From DASUHT01 sp038230835 (GTDB lineage: Bacteria; Actinomycetota; Thermoleophilia; Gaiellales; JAICJC01), in the NCBI GenBank assembly GCA_038230835.1, contig JBBRMM010000001.1, positions 124,001-188,000 of the forward strand: a DNA stretch of 64,000 nt. Direction: 5' to 3'. The notes under the pieces were generated by a model. The model was not told where the DNA came from. It did not search any database and saw only the letters and a program-made list of their open reading frames with translations. Positions 1-6,014 of this stretch are shown in pieces (the first letter of the stretch is position 1; every line of letters begins with the position of its first letter). Position numbers and translations under genes: made by a program.

Positions 1-372
1 GAGGGCATCGGGCCGGTGATCGCAGAGTCGGTGGCGGGGTGGCTGGCCGACCCCGAGAACCGGGCGGTGGTCGATGCGCTGACCGCCGCGGGGCTCCAGA
101 TGACCGGATCGCGGCGCGCCACACGGCCTCCCGCCGGGCCGCTGGCAGGCCGGACGGTCGTGGTCACCGGGACGATCGACGGCCACACGCGGGAGTCCAT
201 CGGCGAGTACCTGGGCGAGCGCGGTGCCAGGGTCACGAACACGATCTCGGCTTCCACCGACTACCTGCTGGCTGGTGCCGGCGGCGGCTCCAAACGCGCC
301 AGGGCCGAGAAGCTGGGAGTCCCGGTGGTCGATCTGGGAGAGCTCGAGCGGATCATCTCGGCCGGTGCCTGA
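1..372 (+). CDS. ligA: NAD-dependent DNA ligase LigA, C-terminal end (5' truncated by window)
   Basis: Only the last 123 residues are in the window; the reading frame is open from base 1 and ends at TGA 370-372. Residues 1-33 read as the final helix-hairpin-helix unit (EGIGPVIAESVAGW). After a short linker, residues about 46-123 form a BRCT domain (LAGRTVVVTGTIDG, then GARVTNTISASTDYLLAG). This HhH-BRCT order is the standard end of bacterial NAD-dependent ligases, which seal nicks in replication and repair; the adenylation domain lies outside the window. The gene converges on thrS and the two 3' ends overlap by 20 bp. A lone BRCT protein is unlikely because the HhH lead-in matches LigA. Confidence 0.93.
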   Translation, partial: EGIGPVIAESVAGWLADPENRAVVDALTAAGLQMTGSRRATRPPAGPLAGRTVVVTGTIDGHTRESIGEYLGERGARVTNTISASTDYLLAGAGGGSKRARAEKLGVPVVDLGELERIISAGA

Positions 373-1561
373 CAGCGTCGGCGATCCGTTCGGCGGCACC
401 CGCGGCCGGGGCGCTCCAGCGCGCGTCGGGGCGCTCGCGCACGGCGACCTCGCCCGAGCTCGCCTCGCGGTCGCCGATGACGGCGACGAACGGCACCCGA
501 AGCCGCTCGGCTTCGCGAATCCGGCCTCCCAGCGGGCCGCCGCGGTGATCCGCCTCGGCGCGGACGCCGGCGAGCCGGAGTTGGGCCACGAGCTCCTCCG
601 CGCGCCCGCGATGGCGATCGGCGATCGGTAGCACGAGCGACTGGACCGGAGCGAGCCAGCCCGGTAGGTCACCGTCGAGATGCTCGAGCAGGATGGCCAG
701 GAACCGCTCGAGCGAGCCCATGATCGCTCGGTGGACGATCACCGGCCGGTGATCCGCACCGCTCGCACTCACGTAGGTGAGTGCGAACCGATCGGCCATC
801 GTGTAGTCGATCTGGACCGTGCCCATCTGCCACGAGCGGCCCAGCGAGTCGTCCAGGTGAAGGTCGATCTTTGGACCGTAGAAGGCACCGTCGCCGGGGT
901 TCACCGAGTAGTCGAACCCGTGTCGCTCGAGCGCGGCGGCAAGCGCGCCTTCGGCGGCATCCCATTGCTCCTCGGAGCCGATCCGCGGTGCCGGCCGGGT
1001 GGACAGCTCGAGCCGCGGCGCCAGATCGAACAGGCGGTAGACGTCGGCAGCGAACGCGAGGCAGTTGTCGATCTCGCCGGGAAGCTGCTCGTCGGTGCAG
1101 AAGATATGGGCGTCGTCGATCACGAACGCACGCGCTCGCAGCAGCCCGTTGACGGCACCCGAGTGCTCGTTTCGGTGGACGAGTCCGGCTTCGGCGAGGC
1201 GTAACGGGAGCTCGCGGTGGCCGCGCGGGCGGCTGCGGTAGAGCTCGATGTGTCCAGGACAGTTCATCGGCTTCACACCGCGCTCTCGGTCGCCGTCGGC
1301 GATCACGAACATCTGTTCCCGGAACTTCTCCCAGTGACCGGACTGCTTCCACAGATCGGCGTCGTAGATCAGTGGGGTGCGCACCTCCAGGTAGCCCCGC
1401 GCCGCGTTCAGCTCTCGCCAGGCGGCGATCAGCCCGTTCCACACGACCACGCCGCGCGGCTGCCACATCACCTGAGCGGGTGCGTGCGGACTGAACGAGA
1501 ACAGGTCGAGCTCGCGACCGATCGCTCGGTGGTCGCGCGGGTGGTGTGACTCGTCGTGCAT
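353..1561 (-). CDS. thrS: Threonyl-tRNA synthetase, short form lacking TGS and editing domains
   Basis: This 402-aa class II synthetase charges tRNA-Thr. It has the ThrRS zinc cysteine in MNCPGH (residues 99-104), the motif 2 stretch RNEHSGAVNG (from residue 130), DDAHIFCTDEQ with the zinc histidine, GDGAFYGPKID, and motif 3 HRAIMGSLERF. A C-terminal anticodon-binding domain follows. Typical bacterial ThrRS is about 640 aa. Here the N-terminal TGS and second additional (Ser-tRNA editing) domains are absent, and the protein begins directly at the catalytic core. I chose the ATG at 1561 because AGAGGAG sits about 7 nt upstream; an in-frame ATG at 1594 has no such site. Upstream lies a Thr-codon leader peptide (1661-1738) and hairpin, suggesting attenuation. 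Confidence 0.93.
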   Translation of the reverse strand: MHDESHHPRDHRAIGRELDLFSFSPHAPAQVMWQPRGVVVWNGLIAAWRELNAARGYLEVRTPLIYDADLWKQSGHWEKFREQMFVIADGDRERGVKPMNCPGHIELYRSRPRGHRELPLRLAEAGLVHRNEHSGAVNGLLRARAFVIDDAHIFCTDEQLPGEIDNCLAFAADVYRLFDLAPRLELSTRPAPRIGSEEQWDAAEGALAAALERHGFDYSVNPGDGAFYGPKIDLHLDDSLGRSWQMGTVQIDYTMADRFALTYVSASGADHRPVIVHRAIMGSLERFLAILLEHLDGDLPGWLAPVQSLVLPIADRHRGRAEELVAQLRLAGVRAEADHRGGPLGGRIREAERLRVPFVAVIGDREASSGEVAVRERPDARWSAPAAGAAERIADAVRHRPR

Positions 1562-1631
1562 GGCGGCTCCTCTCGCGTGGAGTGGGTCCGGCATGCCCGC
1601 GCGTCCACCGGCAGGCCGCCGGATGGAAGGG

Positions 1632-1660
1632 CCGCACTCCGCCGGTACGGCGAGGTGCGG
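1632..1660 (-). promoter_or_regulatory. Hairpin between leader peptide and thrS (putative attenuation element)
   Basis: A 13-bp inverted repeat (arms 1632-1644 and 1648-1660, loop GTA on the plus strand, one mismatch) starts directly after the stop codon of the Thr-rich leader ORF on the minus strand. No U-run follows, so it is not a clean intrinsic terminator. Its 3' arm contains GGAGTG, which could alternatively pair with CACTCC lying just before the thrS ribosome site. Function is inferred. Confidence 0.5.
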
Positions 1661-1738
1661 CTAGCGGGTTGTGGTCGTCGAAGCGCGTGCGGCGTCCGGC
1701 GCGGGTGCTGCTGCGACGGGCGGTGCGGCGACGATCAT
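1661..1738 (-). CDS. Threonine-rich leader peptide upstream of thrS (25 aa)
   Basis: A 25-codon ORF starts at ATG 1738 and ends at TAG 1661-1663. It begins MIVAAPPV and ends ASTTTTR, so four consecutive Thr codons (ACG ACC ACA ACC) sit two codons before the stop. This is the design of ribosome-mediated attenuation leaders, in which shortage of charged tRNA-Thr stalls the ribosome at the Thr run, and the gene downstream is threonyl-tRNA synthetase. A TATCGT -10 box lies exactly 6 nt before the ATG, so the transcript is predicted to be leaderless at this ORF. A hairpin follows immediately after the stop. Translation of the peptide and the control mechanism are inferences; the Thr run, its position and the promoter spacing are seen directly. 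Confidence 0.65.
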   Translation of the reverse strand: MIVAAPPVAAAPAPDAARASTTTTR

Positions 1739-1744
1739 GCGCTC

Positions 1745-1750
1745 ACGATA
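1745..1750 (-). promoter_or_regulatory. -10 box for the thrS leader transcript
   Basis: TATCGT on the minus strand, 6 nt upstream of the leader-peptide ATG at 1738. It fits the TANNNT leaderless spacing seen throughout this window. No convincing -35 box is visible. Confidence 0.55.
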
Positions 1751-1788
1751 GCGGCCGCGGGCCGCGGCCGCCAGCGGCTGAATGGATG

Positions 1789-3042
1789 TCACGAAGGCCG
1801 GGACGCCGCCAGTAGCTGGCAGATCCGATCCTGCAGCCGGTAGGCCGCGAGCACGTCGATCGCCGGCCGGTTCATCACCATCGAGAACAGCAGCCGGTGC
1901 CCGTTGGCCGCGGTGACATAGCCGGAGAGCGCCGAGGCGTCGTCGAGCGTGCCGGTCTTGGCCTGCACGTCGCGGTAGGCCGGGCCGGAGGTCATCCGAT
2001 CCTGCAGCGTCCCGCTGACCCCGGCCAGAGGCAGCGCGGAGCGGAAGTACCAGCTCCACCGCTGAGCCGCCGCGTGGTTGAGCACCGCGATGATGTCCCT
2101 GGACGACAGCCGGTCTCCGAGCGAGAGGCCGGATCCGTCGTAGATCCGTGCCCCGGACAGCACGACCCCGATATCGCCGACCGCGTTTCGGATCGCTCGC
2201 ACGCCGTTGGCCGTCGTCCCCGCAAGCCCGCCGTGCACGGCGAGGTTCTTGGCCAGCACCTCGGCGTAGTAGTTGTCGGAGCGCTGATCCATCTGCCGCA
2301 CCAGTCGGGTCAGCGCCGGCGAGGCCTCGCTCGCCACCACCCGCGCCGTGGCCGGGTGGGTGCCGGTCGACGGCCCGAAGCGGAACACCGTCCCCTGCGC
2401 GCGGAGCGAGCTGACGAAGTGCTGGGCAGCGAAGAGGGGCGGGTTCGGCGATGCTTGCGGCTGCCCGAATGCGAACAGGTCCTCGTTCACGGAAAGAGCC
2501 GAGAGCGGCGGGCAGTCCCGCCACCACGGGGCCTTCCAGTACGGCCCCGAGCGCACGCGGTCAAAGCGGCTCTCGTCGCCGTACAGTCGCCCCGTCACCC
2601 GCCGGATACCGGCCGCGTGGACCGCGGCGGCGAGGTCGGCGAGACGACCGGACACGCCTCCCCACGAGTTGATCGAGAAGGTGTTCGTGGACAGCGACGG
2701 GTCACCGCCGCCGACCAGCCACAGGTTCCCGGTGAGCGTGCCGCCGGCCAGCGTCCCGGCGGTCATCACGCGGGTGGTGACGTGGGTGCCGACACCGAAT
2801 CGCTGCAGTACGGCGGCGGAGGTCAGCAGCTTCATGTTCGACGCCGGCCGCAACTCGGTGGTGGCGTCGTGCACCACCAGCAGCCTCCCGGTCGTGCGGT
2901 CGAGCACCATCAGGCTGGTGTGGCTGCCGCCGACCTGCGAGCCGGCGAGCCAGGCCTCCACGGTCTGGTCGAGCGTGGCCGCGCCGGCAGCCGGTGCGAA
3001 GACCAGCAGCGCAGCGACCGCCAGGATCGATGTGCGAAGCAT
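1789..3042 (-). CDS. dacB: D-alanyl-D-alanine carboxypeptidase/endopeptidase, PBP4 (peptidase S13) type
   Basis: This 417-aa exported enzyme trims or cleaves peptidoglycan cross-links outside the membrane. A signal peptide (MLRTSILAVAALLVFAPAAG) is followed by the three penicillin-binding motifs in order: SNMK (residues 68-71, nucleophile Ser68), SDN (255-257) and KTG (362-364). This spacing is typical of class C / S13 proteins, which carry an inserted domain between the first two motifs. The start is ATG 3042, chosen because the signal peptide begins there; an in-frame extension to 3258 overlaps the small HTH gene and looks non-coding. It lies 50 bp downstream of the HTH gene on the same strand and is probably co-transcribed with it. 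Confidence 0.92.
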   Translation of the reverse strand: MLRTSILAVAALLVFAPAAGAATLDQTVEAWLAGSQVGGSHTSLMVLDRTTGRLLVVHDATTELRPASNMKLLTSAAVLQRFGVGTHVTTRVMTAGTLAGGTLTGNLWLVGGGDPSLSTNTFSINSWGGVSGRLADLAAAVHAAGIRRVTGRLYGDESRFDRVRSGPYWKAPWWRDCPPLSALSVNEDLFAFGQPQASPNPPLFAAQHFVSSLRAQGTVFRFGPSTGTHPATARVVASEASPALTRLVRQMDQRSDNYYAEVLAKNLAVHGGLAGTTANGVRAIRNAVGDIGVVLSGARIYDGSGLSLGDRLSSRDIIAVLNHAAAQRWSWYFRSALPLAGVSGTLQDRMTSGPAYRDVQAKTGTLDDASALSGYVTAANGHRLLFSMVMNRPAIDVLAAYRLQDRICQLLAASRPS

Positions 3043-3092
3043 CACAGACCGCGTGCGCCGCGCCTTCGAGCGGTGCGGACGCGGATCGGTCC

Positions 3093-3254
3093 TTACCGGG
3101 AGACCGCCGTCTCCTCCTGCACCGCGGCGAAGAGGCTCTTGTCGATCTTGCCGTGGTAGATGGGCACTGCCTGCTCGTGGCAGAGGCGAATGACCTCTTC
3201 GCGCTTCATGCCGAATTCCTTCGAGATCTCCTCGGGCGTCAGGTGGTTGGCCAT
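3093..3254 (-). CDS. Small helix-turn-helix protein, 53 aa
   Basis: This short gene encodes 53 residues beginning MANHLTPEEISKEFGM and ending QEETAVSR. LTPEEISKEFGMKREEVIRLC reads as a helix-turn-helix of the excisionase/BldC-like winged type, and the IPIYHG-like turn (VPIYHGKIDKSLF) resembles the wing of such small DNA-binding proteins. GGAG lies 5 nt before ATG 3254. Codon third positions are GC-rich, as in real genes here. It sits behind a leader with two micro-ORFs, a hairpin and an intrinsic terminator (3283-3414), and 50 bp before dacB. The target is unknown; cell-wall gene control is an inference from position. It is a real ORF by RBS, codon use and motif, but too short for certain family assignment. 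Confidence 0.75.
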   Translation of the reverse strand: MANHLTPEEISKEFGMKREEVIRLCHEQAVPIYHGKIDKSLFAAVQEETAVSR

Positions 3255-3282
3255 CCATGCTCCTTCGATAGCAGGGCGAAAC

Positions 3283-3314
3283 GAGAAAAACCCACCGAGC
3301 TCAGGCTCGATGGG
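3283..3314 (-). terminator. Intrinsic terminator/attenuator upstream of the small HTH gene
   Basis: On the minus strand a 10-bp stem (CCCATCGAGC / GCTCGGTGGG, one G-U pair, loop CTGA) is followed directly by TTTTTCTCG. It lies downstream of a promoter and about 30 nt upstream of the HTH start codon, so it terminates within a 5' leader rather than at a gene end. On the plus strand the stem has a mismatch and lacks the U run, which fixes the orientation. Confidence 0.8.
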
Positions 3315-3324
3315 TTTGCCGTCC

Positions 3325-3351
3325 TTACACGTATGAGCGGAGATCGTCCAT
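3325..3351 (-). CDS. Second leader micro-ORF (8 codons)
   Basis: ATG 3351 to TAA 3325-3327 encodes MDDLRSYV. Its ATG lies one base after the stop of the first micro-ORF, as in translational coupling. Its coding region contains the 3' arm (TCTCCGCTC) of the leader hairpin 3335-3369. Whether it is translated is unknown. A +1 slip at its GTG-TAA-G end would join the frame of the HTH protein; I regard that as a curiosity. Confidence 0.3.
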   Translation of the reverse strand: MDDLRSYV

Positions 3352-3369
3352 GTCAGGCCGTCTCCGCTC
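3335..3369 (-). promoter_or_regulatory. Leader hairpin upstream of the attenuator
   Basis: Perfect 9-bp inverted repeat, GAGCGGAGA and TCTCCGCTC, with a 17-nt loop. The 5' arm on the transcript lies inside the first micro-ORF and the 3' arm inside the second. Ribosome position could therefore decide whether it forms, as in peptide-dependent attenuators. Confidence 0.55.
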
Positions 3370-3379
3370 GGGTCGTCAT
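3353..3379 (-). CDS. First leader micro-ORF, leaderless (8 codons)
   Basis: ATG 3379 to TGA 3353-3355 encodes MTTRAETA. The TACGCT -10 box ends exactly 6 nt before the ATG, the same spacing found at many gene starts in this window, so the mRNA should begin at or near this codon. Three of eight codons are Thr. Translation is inferred. Confidence 0.45.
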   Translation of the reverse strand: MTTRAETA

Positions 3380-3385
3380 GGTCAC

Positions 3386-3414
3386 AGCGTAACGATCAGC
3401 ACGGACGCCGTCAA
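3386..3414 (-). promoter_or_regulatory. Sigma-70-type promoter for the HTH-dacB leader
   Basis: On the minus strand, TTGACG (3409-3414) and TACGCT (3386-3391) are separated by 17 nt, the best -35/-10 pair in the first 10 kb. It lies just after the NIF3 stop codon and drives the leader with the micro-ORFs and attenuator. Confidence 0.7.
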
Positions 3415-3423
3415 CTGTCGCCG

Positions 3424-4182
3424 TCAGATCGGGTTGGGGATGTCGATGAAGGCGTGCTCGACGCCGAACCGCCGTGCGACCAGATCGCCCAGCGCGCGCA
3501 CGCCGAACACCTCGGTGGCGTAGTGGCCGGCGGCGATCACGTGGATCCCGGCCTCCCGTGCGGCTGCCATCGCGGGCTCCGACGGTTCACCGGTGACGAA
3601 GGCGTCCGCTCCAGCATCGGCAGCTGCGGGGACCTCGCCCGAAGCCCCGCCCGACACCACGGCGACGCTCTGAATGCGGGCCGGCCCCTCGGCGAACACC
3701 AGCGGCGTCGGGTTCACGCGATCGCGCACCCGGTTCACGAGCTCGTCGACCGATATCCCGTTTCCGCTGCGACCGACGAACCCGATCGTCCGCCCGCGGT
3801 GCTCGGCAAACGGCTCGAGCTCGGTCAGGCCCAACTCCGCGCAGAGGATGGCGTTATTGCCGATCTCGGGGTGCGCGTCGAGGCACAGGTGGTAGGCCAC
3901 GAGCGACAGGTCGTGGTCGAGCAGCGCCTTCAGGCGCGCCCGTTCTCGGCGACCGATCCGGCGCGGATCCCGATCCCAGAACAGGCCATGGTGCACGAAC
4001 AGCATCTGCGCCCCGGAGGTCGTGGCGCGCTCGAACAGTTCGAGCGATGCCGACACACCCGACGCGATCCGTGTCACCTGGTCGGCACCCACCACCTGGA
4101 GGCCGACGGGCAGCGAGTCGGGGAACCCCGCAGCATCGAGATGCTCATCGGTGAAGGCGACGATCGCGTCTCGTGTGGCCAC
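3424..4182 (-). CDS. NIF3-like dinuclear metal-centre protein
   Basis: This 252-aa protein belongs to the NIF3/YbgI family, sometimes annotated as GTP cyclohydrolase I type 2; the physiological substrate is not settled. Metal-binding motifs are visible: FVHHGLFW (His64-His65), AYHLCLDAHPE (His98, Asp102, His104) and, near the C-terminus, VIAAGHYATE. The family's usual bacterial length is 250-370 aa, so this is the short form without the inserted PII-like domain. The start is GTG 4182, because TAGGGT lies 6 nt upstream in the leaderless arrangement. It is divergent from the small ORF at 4261 and transcribed towards the HTH-dacB pair, from which a separate promoter divides it. Confidence 0.88.
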   Translation of the reverse strand: MATRDAIVAFTDEHLDAAGFPDSLPVGLQVVGADQVTRIASGVSASLELFERATTSGAQMLFVHHGLFWDRDPRRIGRRERARLKALLDHDLSLVAYHLCLDAHPEIGNNAILCAELGLTELEPFAEHRGRTIGFVGRSGNGISVDELVNRVRDRVNPTPLVFAEGPARIQSVAVVSGGASGEVPAAADAGADAFVTGEPSEPAMAAAREAGIHVIAAGHYATEVFGVRALGDLVARRFGVEHAFIDIPNPI

Positions 4183-4188
4183 GAGCTG

Positions 4189-4194
4189 ACCCTA
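4189..4194 (-). promoter_or_regulatory. -10 box of the NIF3 gene (leaderless)
   Basis: TAGGGT on the minus strand, 6 nt before GTG 4182. Confidence 0.5.
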
Positions 4195-4260
4195 CCCAAT
4201 TGGGTGGAAATTGCACCCCACCCAATGGACGCCCGGATCGCGATCGGGCAAAGTGGCGGT

Positions 4261-4551
4261 ATGAGGGGGTCAACGTCCCTGGAGCGTCGCCTGGAGGCAT
4301 ACGCTCCCGCGCGGGCAGAGGGTGACGTCGTGCACGCCACCCTCGCCGCCGCGCACACTCGCGGGCTGCACGGGCGCATCCAGGCCACCCTCGACGACGC
4401 CATCTCGGTGTTCGAGCTCGACCGAATGCTGTACGACATCGAGGTCGAGGCGCTGAACCGGTGGCTGCGATCGATGATGGCGTTCGACGCATTCTGCGCA
4501 CGCCGAGACGCCGAGACGGGCGACGGGTCGAGTGACCCGTCTGTGCCATAA
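4261..4551 (+). CDS. Conserved-looking hypothetical protein, 96 aa
   Basis: I do not recognise this 96-residue protein. It begins MRGSTSLERRLEAYAP, is soluble and mostly helical, with alternating charged and hydrophobic residues (FELDRMLYDIEVEALNRWL), and has no signal or membrane segment. Codon third positions are strongly G/C, which supports it as a real gene. The weak box CAAAGT lies 6 nt before the ATG, a one-base departure from the local -10 pattern. It ends 11 bp before tRNA-Pro on the same strand, so the two may share a transcript. The long in-frame extension upstream to 3454 is antisense to the NIF3 gene and is not coding. Confidence 0.6.
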   Translation: MRGSTSLERRLEAYAPARAEGDVVHATLAAAHTRGLHGRIQATLDDAISVFELDRMLYDIEVEALNRWLRSMMAFDAFCARRDAETGDGSSDPSVP

Positions 4552-4562
4552 TCCAGCCTCTT

Positions 4563-4636
4563 CGGGGCGTGGCGCAGCCTGGTAGCGCGCACCGTTCGGG
4601 TCGGTGAGGTCCCGAGTTCGAATCTCGGCGCCCCGA
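4563..4636 (+). tRNA. tRNA-Pro (anticodon CGG)
   Basis: A complete 74-nt cloverleaf: acceptor CGGGGCG/CGCCCCG with discriminator A, a D arm around GCGCAGCCTGGTAGCGC, anticodon stem CACCG/CGGTG enclosing the loop TTCGGGT (anticodon CGG), and T arm CCGAG-TTCGAAT-CTCGG. CCA is not encoded. No integrase gene or duplicated 3' end is visible nearby. Confidence 0.97.
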
Positions 4637-4642
4637 TGGTAA

Positions 4643-4675
4643 GGAGTCGCTCAACCAGGCGGGTTGGGCGACTCC
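4643..4675 (+). terminator. Strong hairpin downstream of tRNA-Pro
   Basis: Arms 4643-4656 and 4662-4675 (GGAGTCGCTCAACC and GGTTGGGCGACTCC) pair over 14 positions with one mismatch and a 5-nt loop. It starts 6 nt after the tRNA. There is no U run, so it may be a weak or factor-dependent terminator or a processing structure. The rest of 4676-4829 shows nothing I can identify. Confidence 0.5.
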
Positions 4676-4829
4676 ACCGCCGTGTTGTGGTCCGCTGGTG
4701 GTCCGAGACGAGCGGCGAGTAGTCTGTCCATCGTGATTCGACCGGTCTCGAGTTCGTCGGGGAACCTGTGCCGACCGTAGATAGAGGTGCAGTCAACGTC
4801 GAACAATTGGTCGACGGGGCGACTGGTGG

Positions 4830-6014
4830 TCAGCCTCTGCCCGGACGCTGCTGCCACCCTTCGATCACGAGGTTGTCGACCGGCGACGCTCGCCCGGCTC
4901 CATCGGCTCGCGCGACGCGCCACTTCGCGGCCACGCCCTTGTATGCGATCTGAGCCCCGTCTGGAGACCAAACCGGGCCGTCGAAGTACGGGTTGGGGCA
5001 GCACCCTGAGTCGTAGATCGCGGTCCGCTTTGACCCGTCGGCGGAAACGACGAAGAATTGCACGCCGTAGGCGTATTGCTTCCCGGGTGTGGCGACGTAT
5101 GCGATCCTGGTGCTGTCCGGCGACCACACCGGTGCGCCGGGCCCTTCGAATTTCGCCCCGTCGGCCAGTTGGCGGCGAGCCGATCCGTCGGCGTTCATCA
5201 CGTAGATGCGTGAGCTGTCGCCCTGGAACGTGTCGAACGCAATCTGCGCGCCATCGGGCGACCACACCACCGAGTCGACGGACCCCACGTTCCTGGCGAT
5301 CTCCCTGGGATAGCTCCCATTGACCGGTGAGATGACGCTGATCCCCGACCCGTCTCCAAACGCTATCTCAGCGCCATCCGGCGACCAGTCGACCGCGGAG
5401 ATCCCGCCGCTGCCTTGAGTTAGCGCTGTCAGCCGTCCGTCGCTCGGGTCGAGGAGCGAAAGCTCAGACTCGCGACCCTGATTTGAGCAGCACGTGCCGT
5501 TGGCCCTCAGGCCGCCCGTCTCCACGGTCCGGCTATACGCGAGTAGGTCACCGGTGGGAGACCACTCCCACACCTCTCCCGCGCATGGGGGCATGAGGGT
5601 GGGGTTGCACCTGGTGGTGAGCTGTCTGGGGGCCTCGCCTGCCTGCTTGACCCAGATGCCGGCCGCGGACTCGCACGCGCCGTTGGAGACGCACGTGCCG
5701 ACGGTGTAGGCGATCTGGGTGCCGTCCGGCGACCATGCGAACCCACCGACGTACTCGCACGGGCTTGAACACCCTGCGAGCTTCCGCGTCTGTCCTGTCT
5801 TCGGATCGATTGCGAACAGCCCCGCGGTCCCCGCAACCGCGATCTCTCCGTCGTGCCGGAGTCGCGAGAGCCTCGGGTGGTTCCCCTGCGGAACGGTGGG
5901 GTACTCGGCCGGTGGCACCTTGTCCTTAACGCTGCCCTCGCCGACGGCTCCGCCCGAGTCGCAGCCTGCCGCCAGCAGCACAAGAATTGTGGTCACGAGC
6001 ACGCAGCGCCTCAC
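4830..6014 (-). CDS. Beta-propeller lipoprotein with WSPDG (PD40/TolB-like) repeats
   Basis: This 394-aa protein has a lipoprotein signal ending LLAAGC (Cys18), so it is exported and lipid-anchored. Five or more WSPDG/WSPDS repeats spaced 40-60 residues apart (for example FAWSPDGTQIAY and PVWSPDGAQIAY) indicate a PD40/TolB-like beta-propeller. Cysteine pairs such as CSSPC and CCPNP may form disulphides. The ligand is unknown. It starts at GTG 6014 with GAAGGGACG upstream. Its promoter carries the same phased operator and -10 as the paralogue at 8408 and the kinase upstream, so it is very probably controlled by the adjacent two-component system. It is the last gene of that minus-strand group. 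Confidence 0.85.
   Translation of the reverse strand: MRRCVLVTTILVLLAAGCDSGGAVGEGSVKDKVPPAEYPTVPQGNHPRLSRLRHDGEIAVAGTAGLFAIDPKTGQTRKLAGCSSPCEYVGGFAWSPDGTQIAYTVGTCVSNGACESAAGIWVKQAGEAPRQLTTRCNPTLMPPCAGEVWEWSPTGDLLAYSRTVETGGLRANGTCCSNQGRESELSLLDPSDGRLTALTQGSGGISAVDWSPDGAEIAFGDGSGISVISPVNGSYPREIARNVGSVDSVVWSPDGAQIAFDTFQGDSSRIYVMNADGSARRQLADGAKFEGPGAPVWSPDSTRIAYVATPGKQYAYGVQFFVVSADGSKRTAIYDSGCCPNPYFDGPVWSPDGAQIAYKGVAAKWRVARADGAGRASPVDNLVIEGWQQRPGRG

Noticed and set aside
4145..4796. Minus-strand ORF including the phrase RFELGTSPTRTVRATRLRH
   Set aside because: That phrase is the reverse-strand reading of the tRNA-Pro gene, a common annotation artefact.
4563..4829. tRNA-Pro as a possible integration site
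   Set aside because: No integrase, duplicated tRNA 3' end or compositional change is visible nearby.
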